Shown here piece after piece: positions 13,501-23,959 of a stretch of DNA of 64,000 nt. Below the pieces are notes generated by a model, which worked only from the letters and a program-made list of their open reading frames with translations, was not told the origin of the DNA and did not search any database. The stretch's first letter is position 1, and every line of letters starts with the position of its first letter. The DNA is taken from positions 930,001 to 994,000 of the forward strand of contig CP103026.1 in NCBI GenBank assembly GCA_024752435.1, given 5' to 3'. This stretch comes from Allantophomopsis cytisporea. Its lineage: Eukaryota; Ascomycota; Leotiomycetes; Phacidiales; Phacidiaceae. The position numbers and the translations under genes are program-made.

Positions 13501-15121
13501 ATTTCTCGAAGATGGAGGCTGATAAGATGAAGTTGTTCATCGTTGCTTTCAATGCTGATGAAATGTTGCGCGAAGTAATCCGGTCTGTTTCATACAGCAA
13601 CCAGAACAAACGCAAATCCTCCAACGTCGAGATAATCACCGATGTCAACTTACCAGAGTCGCTGATCTTTGGCGATCCTGTTCGTCTACATCAAGTCATT
13701 GGTAACCTGATTGGTAACAGTCTCAAGTTTACGGAGTCCGGGTCAATCACGATCGGTGCTCGAACAGATTGGGAGACCAGGGACTCGCTTCAACTTACAT
13801 TTTGGGTCAAGGATACAGGTATAGGTATCCCTCCACAACAGCTAGCCAAGCTATTCAAGCCGTTCAGTCAAGCAGATGCCAGTACTGCTCGCAAATATGG
13901 TGGTAGTGGCCTCGGACTAAGTATCTGTAAATCTTTGATTGAGTCAATGATGGGAGGGAGAATTGAGCTTGACAGCCAAGAGAACGTTGGAACTACTGCT
14001 TGGTTCACAGTGATGTTTAGTAAGGCCAATGGTGAGGCAACCGCCGGAGATAGCCAGGATGAGGCTGGTTCACGACAGGCGATAGAATCAAGATCAAGAG
14101 AAGACGAAGCCTGCTCTTCAATTTCTTATACTGATTTCTCCGAAGTCCCAAGAGAAGCTTTACGCATCTGTATTGCTGAGGACAACCCCATTAATCAAAA
14201 GATTGCGATACAGTTTGTGCAGAAGCTTGGCTTTAAGCACGTTGACGCCTACGATAACGGCTTGACTGCCGTTGAAGGACTGCGAGCGAAGGCTAAAGAA
14301 GGGACTCCTTATCATCTGGTACTTATGGATGTTCAGATGCCAGTGCTGGACGGCTACGAAGCAACAAAACTCCTGCGAAGAGATCCAATTGACGCAGTTC
14401 GAGGCGTACTTGTGATCGCAATGACTGCTTCAGCTATCCAAGGTGATAGAGAGAAGTGTTTAGAGTCAGGCATGAATGACTATCTTGCCAAGCCAGTCCG
14501 TGTGGGTATATTGAAGAAAAAGCTAGAGCAATATCTTCAACAAGTAAGTTATTCAATATCACAGCCTAATGAACACGAACTAACTTCCCTAAGCCACCGC
14601 GTTCTATGCCAGATCTTCAGGCAGAAGCAAATCGAGTTGCCCAGGCAGTCATGAGTGATGTCAATGGCAATCTCTCTGCACCCGTAACTTCACAACCTCT
14701 TCCGCCACTTCAACGTTCTCCACAAAATGATGAGCCAGCTCTTGTGCAACTGAACGAGCCACCACCGCCCGTTCAGCCGTTGGGATGGAGGAATGGTTCG
14801 AATCCAAGCAGCACCAATGATGGTGTTTACAAAATAGATCAGAGAGCCAAGCTCAAGGCGAGTAGTACGGAGTCATCAGGGATGGGTTGGCTAAGTGACC
14901 TGAGCCCAAAGAGCATGCCCATCAGGCCCGGTAGTCTTGATGGTGGGCATGCACTCTCAGGCCTTGATGGGGTGATAGAAGGAAATAAAAGCGACAACGT
15001 CGAGAACCTGCCCCTCGACGAGCAACGAGACAAATCAGACAGCATAGTACATTCAGCGTCGCCAAGGAGCGACCAGGAAACAGATGGGGAACGCGTAAAT
15101 AAAGGTGCACAACAGGATTAG
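7537..15121 (+). CDS. Hybrid histidine kinase, fungal group X (Chk1/Mak2-Mak3 type)
   Basis: Three exons, 7537-7673, 7736-14543 and 14594-15121, give 2,490 residues. Order of domains: a Ser/Thr-kinase-like domain (about 85-400); an AAA-type ATPase with P-loop GAAGLGKS (Lys589) and Walker B near 747 (FCLDDLQFAD); a long helical TPR-like region; a GAF domain (about 1700-1865); a coiled linker; HisKA with H-box FLANVSHELRTPLNG (phospho-His1920); HATPase with N, G1 (DTGIGIP), F and G2 (GGSGLGLS) boxes; and a receiver (IAEDNP, phospho-acceptor Asp2244 in LVLMDVQMP, K in LAKPV). A Pro-rich tail of about 200 residues follows. The kinase-like domain is probably inactive: HGELRGD replaces HRD and TSFGSG replaces DFG. 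Family members act in peroxide and stress signalling through Ypd1-type phosphotransfer (established for Mak2/Mak3 and Chk1; inferred here). The first intron has two in-frame acceptors 9 nt apart. Confidence 0.93.
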
Positions 15122-17254
15122 GGAACGGCGCAGCAGGCCTGAATTAGGACGAGTAAGTGATGGAGAAGTTTACGCAGTGCATAGAGGCGACACAGACCAA
15201 TGCACCGGCAATCGGTTCGGAAACGTTAGAATAGGAAGGGGGCCGCATATCAACTTGGGAGATCTTTTTCGTTGAGCGTGGAGTTTACTTTTTTTTTTTG
15301 GTTGGTGGGTGGTATAAGTGATAAGGGTGGTCCTTGCTTGGGTTCTTTGGATTCATCGGCTGTGATACCAGATTCGGTGGGCAAGCATTGGGGTGGGTTT
15401 ATGTGGTGAGTAGATTATGAATGAGAGAAAGCATTCCCCTTCGTTATCAGAAAGTGTACTGCTGCCATGATAAGTGAACTATGTATTGTGTGTCTGCCAG
15501 GTAGTACGTAGGTATATGGGTGAATAGAATGGAAGAGCTTTTTAGGCTTGTAGACGATCTAATGAGCGATGTGCATTGAACTATGGCTATCTCTAGGTAA
15601 GATAAGATGGATTTGCGCAGAGTTGATCTTAACAATGGCTCTTGCTTCGTGATCAAACACAACTACTCTGATAACCTTCCATGTAGCACTCATTATCGAT
15701 ACATCATAAGCAATAGCAATACGCAATCGTCGTACGGTAGAATAGATAATGCATAGTTGCTGATAAAATTTGAAGTTCTGGAAAATTCGTGGTCTGCAAA
15801 CGGAATTTCAAGTCGCTCACTGATACCCTTCGAAGAAAAAAGAACGTTCACGATATAATAAGCACATAGTATGCTCGAAGCCTCAAGCTTAAGGGGTTTG
15901 GGCTCTAAAAAGCTTTATGGAGTAGCTATGCCATTCAACATAGACAGAGCCAGATGCTTATCTTATCTTCGACGGGAGTAGTAGAAAGTGAAAGCTTCGT
16001 CCAGCCGGCTTGGAAGGGACTTAGTTAGTCGTCATCAACATTGCTGATAGCTGTCGTCGTCTCACAATTTATCGACTTCTCATCGGTCATCGTCAATGGT
16101 ACATCTAAGCAACACATCATAAGATCAAGTCCTATACCATATCTATATCAGAGCATTTGAGAAAAGTATCAACTGCATGGTTAACTGTGACAACTAAAAC
16201 AGCCCCGGGGGGGTTTCTCTCCAAGTTTCAGAGGCCCGATTAATTCAATCTGGCAGTATTTGGGATACACATTTGTTTGGCTCTTTTTGGGCTCATATTT
16301 CTCATGTCAGGTGCGGGGATACTATGAAGGTTGCATAACTAGCAAAAACGCACTTGATTTCCGCTGTGAGGTTGTTGCATATAATAAGTTGGAAAAGGAG
16401 ATCCTGTGGCAGTGGCATATATAGAACTATATGTAAGATTTGAGGTGCCAGTGCTAAGCTCCGCATAACCTATTGCTATGCATGACTTTCGCATCTTCTT
16501 AGATATAAGAGAGCCGGTATATATAGCTAGCCGAATCGAGATGTTCGATATCAAGAAGTAAATGCCATGTTCCTGTTGAATGCTTCCATTTATGAAGTAG
16601 ATTCACACATTGTTTAACCCATAGCAAAGCCGAAGCCCACCACCTATCAGACCCTCCTCATCACCATTCTTTAATGTTTTGCAAGTTCTCAAAATCAGAG
16701 ATACGTTATAACGTACAGCTTTGCTAACTTACAAGAAGGTCGACTATTTTGTCTTTTATGCTGCCCGCGAATGAGTCACGAACGCTATGCATAACAACTA
16801 CCGCGCTTCTAGGGTAGAAACGAGAAGATTGCCATGTTTATTTGTGGTCCTCTAGATATTTGGTTCATGATATATATATATATATATATATATGGTTCGA
16901 GGTTGTTATTCGCTAATGCTGTCAGTTCATATGGGTTATCTCCTCTTGATATCAGGCACCTTCGTCTGCCAGTCTACTCGAGAAATACAATTTCAATAAC
17001 TACAACTAGAACCTAACTCTTTGACGACAGTATGGCGAACATAGGTACTTATGTCATTGCTAAAACGCAACAGTACCTCTGGAAACATAATATCATTGTC
17101 TCATTAACACCATGCCTCGAACACCAATAGCGCTATGCTCACAGTAAGAATGCTTGCAGTCCTTAAACCCAAATGTCGTCAATCCTATCTTTGCGAACCC
17201 GTTTCGTTTAATGTTCACTCAATAATATACGCCTTCCTATAATCATAAACAGTT
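15122..17254. other. Intergenic region between convergent genes
   Basis: The histidine kinase and the cytochrome b561 gene converge here, so much of this is probably 3' UTR plus spacer. I find no coding signal; every frame is broken into short pieces. It contains a T-run near 15290, a C/G-run near 16203 and an AT microsatellite at 16870-16893. Confidence 0.6.
16870..16893. repeat. (AT)n microsatellite
   Basis: Twelve perfect AT units in the spacer. A second, similar run lies at 18514-18538. Confidence 0.9.
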
Positions 17255-18068
17255 TTATTGACCGATTACGCCACTGGCCTTCGGAGCGAGCCCAAACTTC
17301 TGCTTCTTGATCCTAGGAACAATGCCGATCAAGATTAAGACGGCCGTCAAAAGTGTAGCCCACAACTTAATGTGCAAGACATTTTTGTTGAAGTCTGTCT
17401 GAGTAGCGGCGGCAACAGTAGCCAACATCAGCGTCAATATGATGTAACCGGATATGCGGTGATATTTGTAAACAGCTTTAGCATTCGCCTCTCCGCCATA
17501 GAGGGCTGGTACGAAATACTGCGTGAATCCGACCACCGATTGGATGAAGAGGAAAATGTAGGTGATGAGACCAAGGATGCCATGGGGTGAGGTGAAGTGT
17601 TCACCATTGTGTGCAAACTTGTTGTATTCGATGATGACGAGTGAAGCAATCAGCGCATTCAGCGCCGCGAAGTTCAACGAGAAGTGAGACAGTGTTCCCG
17701 TTCGCTTCTGGATGGGCGTATGCGTTGGTTGAAGTAGGATGATCGATTCAACAACTAATAACAATGCACTGCTATTGAGGAGTGGATGCGCCGAAAAGAG
17801 TATCAGTGGTTGCATGAAGATCGAGATCCATATCAGTGCCGTCAAGAGAATGATTCCGGCTTGGGCTACTACTGCTGTGCCTGTAATTATCTACATGTTA
17901 GCTTTGTTCGTGAAATAATATTGTGCATTCCCTACCGATGATGAAGTTGTAATAGATCGGTCGCCCTTCTTGTTGAGAAGCGTCGCCAATTCGCCCGAGA
18001 AGCGGTTCATCTTCTCCATAGCCAGCCTCGTGTGGATGGACTTGCGGGACACCAGTTGATGAAGCCAT
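17255..18068 (-). CDS. Cytochrome b561-type transmembrane ferric/ascorbate reductase
   Basis: Two exons on the minus strand, 18068-17936 and 17880-17255, give 252 residues. The intron is GT-AG with a GCTAAC branch site. A short soluble N-terminus (MASSTGVPQVHPHEAGYGED) precedes about six hydrophobic segments. Four histidines sit where the cytochrome b561 core binds two b hemes: His76 (SAHPL), His110 (LSHFS), His144 (SPHGILG) and His185 (KYHRISGY). The family passes electrons across membranes, from cytosolic reductant to ferric ion or monodehydroascorbate. The arrangement resembles the stand-alone CYB561D2-like branch without a DOMON domain. The acceptor and physiological role here are inferred. 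A CCAAT box lies about 230 nt upstream. Confidence 0.82.
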
Positions 18069-18298
18069 GGTGATGAGCGTAGTTTATGATTTAAGTCACG
18101 AAGATGTGCTGGTCAAGAACTGTAGGATGATGAAGGAGCAGCAGGACGTTGAGCTATATTTCCCTGTGCGCGGGGTAAGATAGCTTTGTTGGTAATCTGC
18201 TTGTCAAAATTGTACTTGTAGAGTAGAGCAACTCGTAAGCTGGGAAGAGAGTTACACCATCGATATAGGCGTGATGTGGGAAGACTGGCAGCTTGCAG

Positions 18299-18303
18299 CC
18301 AAT
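18299..18303 (+). promoter_or_regulatory. CCAAT box upstream of cytochrome b561 gene
   Basis: The sequence CAGCCAATCAGAG matches the Hap complex consensus CCAATCA well. It lies about 230 nt before the start codon of the minus-strand gene. Function is inferred. Confidence 0.4.
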
Positions 18304-18513
18304 CAGAGCTGTGGGATGATGAATCTGATAAACATGATTGATGCACTACTGACCTGAAGGCGTTCGGAATATGACGCGCAGATGACACAATATTATTCGT
18401 ATTCAATAGATGGAAAGGGAAGGTCAAACTGGTGCCATGTACTCCGGTAAGGAGGGTACGCGTAATGTTGAAGTATAAAAGCCATCTATCATTATTATAT
18501 GATCATGAATAGA

Positions 18514-18538
<25 letters not shown>
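18514..18538. repeat. (AT)n microsatellite
   Basis: Twelve and a half AT/TA units in the divergent promoter region. Confidence 0.9.
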
Positions 18539-18544
<6 letters not shown>

Positions 18545-18635
18545 TAAATCATTGTTTTCAAGATGTCCGTCTCCTCCATAGGTACTTGGGATGAAGTACC
18601 CGTCGATTCATCCTTAGCATCAACGGCCATACTTA

Positions 18636-18649
18636 GGTACCTAGGTACC
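18636..18649. repeat. 14-bp perfect palindrome containing TACCTAGGTA
   Basis: GGTACCTAGGTACC equals its own reverse complement. Its core TACCTAGGTA recurs at 921-930, 59193-59202 and 59480-59489, always between genes. Function unknown. Confidence 0.7.
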
Positions 18650-18815
18650 TGTAGGTGCATTATTGTAGCATGCAAATTAAATGCCATGCCATGCTGGATT
18701 CGATGCTGGGGACCGATAAACCGTTAATGCCATTGCTCTCATTGGCTCGAAGGATCTGGAGCTCAACCATGGATATTTAGTGCCATTGTAACCTTGTTAG
18801 GCAAGACTTGTGTTT

Positions 18816-18839
18816 CACGTGACTCCCACAGCTCACGTG
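18816..18839. promoter_or_regulatory. Pair of CACGTG (bHLH) boxes upstream of uba2
   Basis: CACGTG occurs at 18816-18821 and 18834-18839, 18 nt start to start, about 250-270 nt before the uba2 ATG. CACGTG is bound by fungal bHLH factors of the Cbf1, Pho4 and SREBP kinds. Which factor, if any, acts here cannot be read from the sequence. Confidence 0.4.
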
Positions 18840-19086
18840 CTTTATCTCCTGACTTCTCAGGCTGGAGCTCGAAGATTCAAGCTTCTCTTCGTCAATCGTC
18901 ACACCTCCGATCCGACACGCCGATAAGGTACATACATAGCTCGATCATATTCACGCTCGCCCGAAACGCACGCTTCGCTTTTCGCCCGCTGAGCATTTAA
19001 ACCATATTTGACACCGACAATTTGCTCTCAATCCTCTCAATTCTCTACATGTCTGTATTCTCACAGTCCTATGGTATTAAATCACC

Positions 19087-21498
19087 ATGAATAGAGATAC
19101 TTTTACCCGGCAATCGCTCGGCGTTCCGCTGAATCGCGCTGTGAAAGAGGTGAGCCGCATTCACACCTGCACGTTGCGCCAGCCTCAATCGCAAAGGGCT
19201 CACGCACCCAACTTCTGTACATGTCATTCTATCATGGCATGCACTCGTACAATAACGTCTGCAACAGAAATCACCATCTTGTTGCATATTGGAGTCACCC
19301 TTTGCGACTTGGCGCAAACGCCTTACCATATTCTCTATTGTTTCTAGATCGAAGCTAACATGTCGTCACAGTCGCGTGTGCTTATGGTTGGCGCTGGCGG
19401 AATTGGATGTGAACTCCTCAAGAACCTTGTGCTTTCCGGCTTCGGAGAAGTTCATATCGTCGATCTTGATACTATCGATCTTTCGAATCTCAATCGGCAG
19501 TTCTTGTTTCGCCATGAACATATCAAGAAGTCAAAGGCGTTGGTTAGTCATCTGTGTCTACTCAATCACGTCACAATGCTGATCATATAATCTAGGTCGC
19601 AAAAGAAGCCGCCCATAGGTTCAATCCGAGAGTGAAGCTAGAAGCCCATCACGCGAATATCAAGGACTCGGAATTCAACGTTTCGTGGTTCAAAGGCTTC
19701 ACATTAGTGTTTAATGCACTAGATAATATTGACGCTCGACGACATGTCAACAAGATGTGCTTAGCGGCAGAAGTCCCTCTCATCGAAAGTGGTACAACTG
19801 GCTTCAATGGTCAGGTACAGGTTATCAAGAAGGGGGTCACCGCATGTTATGACTGTACACCCAAGGATGTGCCCAAGAGCTTTCCTGTCTGCACCATCCG
19901 AAGCACACCAAGCCAACCGATCCACTGCATTGTATGGGGAAAGAGTTATCTATTGAATGAGATCTTTGGGGCCAGTGAGGACGAGTCCTCTGATATGGAT
20001 CACTCTGAGGACTCCGAGAATGCGACAGAAATTGCAAAACTCAAGGCTGAGGCTGAGGCACTGAAGAAAATTCGTGAAACTATGGGCACTGATGCCTTCC
20101 CTCAGCTTCTCTTCGACAAGGTATACAAAGACGATGTCGATCGCTTACGCTCAATGGAGGAGATGTGGAAGACTCGCAGAGCACCCGAGGCACTAGATTA
20201 TGCGAGCTTGAATGAAAAGACGAAGGATGTCAAATCTGTAGAAGCCCTACTTCAAGACGATCAGCGTGCTTGGTCACTCGAGGAGAACCTTGTCGTGTTT
20301 AAGGATAGTCTAAAACGCCTCAGTCAAAGAATGCAGGCTTTACAAACAGAAGCCAATGGATCTGGGCCAACACCATCCATAACATTTGACAAGGACGACG
20401 AAGACACACTGGATTTCGTTGCCGCCAGTGCGAACATAAGATCGTTTATATTCGGTATCGAGACGAAGTCGAGATTTGATATCAAGCAGATGGCAGGAAA
20501 CATTATCCCCGCGATTGCTACAACAAATGCCATGACTGCAGGACTTTGCGTCATGCAGGCATTTAAAATCATACAGGGAGATTACGCAAACGCAAGAGAG
20601 GTGAGAACTTATGCACAATTGCAGATTTCAGCATATCCTTGTTGTTTTCTTGCAAGACATAAATACGCTTGTCTAACACAAACACCAGGTATTCTTACAG
20701 CCATTTGGTGCCCAAAGACTGCTTGCCACTGATAAGGCCCGCTCTCCCAATCCTGACTGCCCAGTTTGCAGTCCTGCCCAGTCCAGGCTGCTTGTAGATA
20801 TGTCTCGTGCCACACTCAATGATATTGTCGAGGACCTATTAAAGTCGCAACTCGGTTATGGGGAGGAGTTCGTCATAAGCAACGAGGTCGGCATCCTGTA
20901 TGATGTTGATGAGACTGGTAATCTAGAGAAAAAGCTCAGTGAGCTTGGTATGTCAACGATCTGAAGGCTTCGTGACTAGAGACTAATCATTTACAGGCAT
21001 CAAAGAAGACAGCTTCTTGACGGTAACTGATGAAGCAGAGGAGGATGAGCGTGTGAACCTGGTGTTGATGGTTCAGGAATCGTATGTATATCCCATAGAC
21101 TTTGACTAGGGTTTCATCTGTTCTTACATCGCATGCTAATATCATCTAGATCCGAGCCCCTTGCTGGCAAATCTTACAAATCACTCGATACTATTGATGG
21201 ATCATCCATTCCTAGAAAACCCAAGAAACCATTACCACCACTCGAAACAAGCACTCCAATGCCTATCCGGAATGGAGTGACTACTAACGGTAATGGTGAC
21301 AAGTCTGATCTCGATAAGAATGAGAATGGCAAGAGAACGTTGAACGGCGATACACCTGATTCGGTCTCGAAGAAGAGGGCAGCACCTGAAGAATCCTCAT
21401 CGCTTGCTGAACCACTCAAACGCACCAAATTGGACCCATCAACGACCGAGGCCATCACAATCCAAGATGATGGCGCAATTCTTATCGACGATGACTGA
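19087..21498 (+). CDS. uba2: SUMO-activating enzyme E1 catalytic subunit Uba2
   Basis: Six exons: 19087-19149, 19372-19542, 19596-20600, 20689-20947, 20997-21081 and 21150-21498, giving 643 residues. The protein adenylates SUMO and carries it as a thioester before passing it to Ubc9, working as a heterodimer with Aos1 in the nucleus. Visible signatures are the nucleotide fold VGAGGIGCELLKNL, the adenylation region VFNALDNIDARRHVNKMC, and the catalytic cysteine in FPVCTIRSTPSQPIHCIVWG. My numbering places this at Cys177, the position known for yeast Uba2. Zinc-binding CxxC pairs (CYDC, CPVC) are present. A ubiquitin-fold domain and a basic, acidic-tipped tail (KRTKLDP...) follow. The first intron is 222 nt, longer than the others. 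The stop lies 49 bp from the stop of the convergent reductase gene, so the 3' UTRs must overlap. Confidence 0.95.
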
Positions 21499-21547
21499 TT
21501 GAGAATTGTTCATCTCTTTGTATCGCATTTACCAGCATATTTGCGTT

Positions 21548-22624
21548 TTATGTTGCACTCAGGCCCCCATCCAGATTGAGAACGCAGTTATTTGCATATG
21601 AATTAGTGGCAAGGAATAGAGCGGCGTCAGCAATCTCACTTGAGGTGCCGAATCTCTTCAAAGGTATGGAGTTAAGAGCTTGGGTTTTCGCATCTGGCGT
21701 CATGGCTGGGCTGTAAATTAGTGATCATGATCAAAAAATAACAGATGGGATCTGGAAGGGCGGAACTGTGATGCTATTCCATGGCGACTTACCATCAGTC
21801 ATGGCAGTTTCGATATAGCCAGGTAAAATGACATTTACTCGAACACCTGCTGAGCCAACTTCTGCTGCAAGTGATCGGGTGAGTCCTAGAGGGGCAGCTT
21901 AGAAAAAAAAGACATCCATAAATTTGTCTTGGAGTAGAGTCCTCACCTATTATGCCAGCTTTGGATGACACGTACGCTGCGCTCCCCTTTCCCCCTTTTG
22001 CTCCAAGTAACGAGGACACATTGATAATGCAACCTAACACTTTCAGCGCTGAAACCCCAAAACAGAATTGAGTGATTAGCTTACCTTTTCTTCTCCTCAT
22101 CATGTTCTTGACTATCATCTGGCAACTCCAGACTGGACCCATCAAGTTTGTCTGGATGACTTCCTCAATTTGTTTCTCTTGAGTTGCCATAAGAAGAGAA
22201 TAATGCGTTGTTCCTGCTGCATTGACGAGTATGTCAATATCTTTCTATCAAAAACATCAGTATACATCATCACACCAGTGACCATATTACTCACATTCTC
22301 CTTAGCAACTCTTTCCCAAAATCCTCTTTGCGCAATGTCTCCAGCTCGGATGCTATGCACGTGACTTTCATCGCCCTGACTTTTGGGATCTGGTAATCCT
22401 TTGAGAACATTGTTCAGGGCCTCAGTATTCCGACTGATTAGTACACAAGCCGCACCCTCTGCCGAAAAGCGCTCTGCAATTGCCCTGCCGATTCCGCGAG
22501 ATGCTCCCGTGATTATACACTTTCTGCCAACAAGCGACTTTGCTTGTGTACTTGTATGGCGTACATAACTCCTCTGAACATTGTCGAACGGCTTAAACCC
22601 TCGTGATATGCATAAGAAAGACAT
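21548..22624 (-). CDS. Short-chain dehydrogenase, FabG/Oar1-like 3-oxoacyl-ACP reductase
   Basis: Five exons on the minus strand: 22624-22295, 22244-22085, 22033-21947, 21885-21793 and 21705-21548, giving 275 residues. It has the classical SDR layout: cofactor loop GASRGIG (40-46), DILVNAAG, a serine in INVSS, catalytic YVSSK (Tyr184, Lys188), and the late stretch RVNVILPGYIETAMTD. The C-terminus ending LDGGLSAT is typical of FabG-like reductases. The first 35 residues are rich in Arg and Ser and lack acids apart from one Asp, which suits a mitochondrial presequence. A role in mitochondrial type II fatty acid synthesis like yeast Oar1 is therefore inferred. A second in-frame ATG lies 57 nt upstream (22681), but the residues it adds are acidic, so I prefer this start. 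Splice sites were chosen where acceptors restore the SDR motifs. Confidence 0.85.
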
Positions 22625-22825
22625 CTGCTTGATGTCTTCTATTTCAAACCGATTCTGGAAGCTGCTTTCATGCTGAAGCATCAGAAGTCATCTACGACAT
22701 CGATTGTTTGCACACTGAGCAAACACAGTCAAAAATCCACATCGCGCCTCGTCTCGCTCGTCTCGCCTCGCCTCACAAAATCGCGTCTACAAAATCTACG
22801 CACCATCCCCTTCATTCAACAAACA
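22625..22825. promoter_or_regulatory. Compact bidirectional promoter (reductase / elongin C)
   Basis: Only 201 bp separate the two divergent start codons, so both promoters must share this stretch. I see no clear TATA box. It carries CGTCTCGCTCG-type pyrimidine-rich sequence close to the elongin C ATG. Confidence 0.55.
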
Positions 22826-23458
22826 ATGGCGTCTACCACCGATCTCTCCAAGTACGTGACCTTGGTGTCATCGGACGGTTACGAGTTCGTCGTCCTTCGG
22901 GAGGCAGCTTGCGTGTCTGGTGCCATTAAGAGAATGCTGGATCCAAAGAGTACGTCTGCCACTGCCGCTGCTAGTCCAGTGAGCTGAGCTGAGCTGAGCT
23001 GAGCTGATTAATGTCTTCAGACAATTTTGCTGAGAGCCAGGCGGGCAGATGTGTCTTTGCGGAGATAAAGTAAGTTCGTTTTTCTTTGCCTCGTGGCTGG
23101 TTGGGGATGGGTGAGAAGTTGAGGGTCAGTGATGACTTTTTACACGATTTGGTCCGACGGAACACCTCTATGGAGGCGGTACCGTGTGACGACCAAACTT
23201 ACACTTGATCTGAGACCTCTTCTCGGATTTTGCGTTGTCTCTGAGGTCCGAGACTGACCGGCGCAGTGGCATCGTCATGGAGAAGGTCGCGGAGTACTTC
23301 TACTACAACTACAAGAACCGCAATGCCACCGACGTCCCGGATATGGACTTCCCGCCAGAACTTTGCTTGGAGCTTTTGATGGCTGCCGACTTCTTGGACA
23401 GTAAGTCATCCCAGTAGACATCTTGAGGAAGCGCAATTGCTGACAAAGCTTAGCATGA
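22826..23458 (+). CDS. elc1: Elongin C (BTB/Skp1-fold ubiquitin ligase adaptor)
   Basis: Exons 22826-22949, 23021-23069, 23267-23400 and a 5-nt last exon 23454-23458, giving 103 residues. The sequence follows elongin C throughout: YVTLVSSDGYEFVVLREAAC, then SGAIKRMLDP, the NFAESQ segment, VAEYFYYNYKNRN and the ending ELCLELLMAADFLD. Elongin C bridges cullin-type ligases to substrate receptors and in yeast takes part in degradation of stalled RNA polymerase II. The length matches the family (about 100-112). The end is uncertain. I chose splicing at 23401 to an acceptor TAG at 23451-23453, giving FLDT-stop. Reading through instead gives FLDSKSSQ-stop six codons later. Intron 1 carries five GAGCT repeats. 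Confidence 0.88.
22981..23005. repeat. (GAGCT)5 pentanucleotide repeat in elc1 intron 1
   Basis: Five perfect tandem GAGCT units within the first intron, between its donor and its CTGATTAAT-like branch region. Confidence 0.9.
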
Positions 23459-23959
23459 TTAATGGTTGCTATACAATACGAGACCACGAATGCACGATGA
23501 TCCGACCAATGTACATGGCGTTTGTGGCTAGCAATCTGCTTTTAGACAGCATCGATGAGGGGTTACAGTACCTCGAGCTCAACATAGCTCTGCAAATGCT
23601 TTCTTACACCATCTGCATACGAAGGTGACATCCTGCTACGTGAAACTCCGAAACAAACCTTGTCCTATGACAACCCCATTTGAGCATATGCGATCTTCCC
23701 CATCTCTCCATGGGTCGATCGTCTATAGATGATGGCAGAGCAAACCAGTCCCCCATACTCAGCACTTCTCTAAGATTCTCTACAGAGTTTGGGCTCCTTT
23801 GGAGCGGGTCACATCCGCAATCACTTCTTAGCACTTAGCACATCTGTAATCAAAGACAAAGCAAAAAACCATAACTTCAAAAAAGATCTATTATTCTTTC
23901 GAACCGCTATCTATGCCATGTCAAGAAACCAAAAAATGCGTAGTAAAGAAGCTCATTCC
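23459..23959. other. Spacer between convergent elc1 and zpr1
   Basis: About 500 bp, probably the two 3' UTRs. No coding or repeat signal seen. Confidence 0.6.

Larger units (their letters stand above)
18069..19086. other. Shared divergent promoter region of cytochrome b561 gene and uba2
   Basis: About 1 kb between two genes read away from each other. It contains CCAAT boxes at 18299-18303 (CCAATCA on plus) and 18741-18745 (ATTGG), two CACGTG boxes, an AT microsatellite (18514-18538) and a 14-bp palindrome GGTACCTAGGTACC (18636-18649). No coding sequence is supported. Confidence 0.6.
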
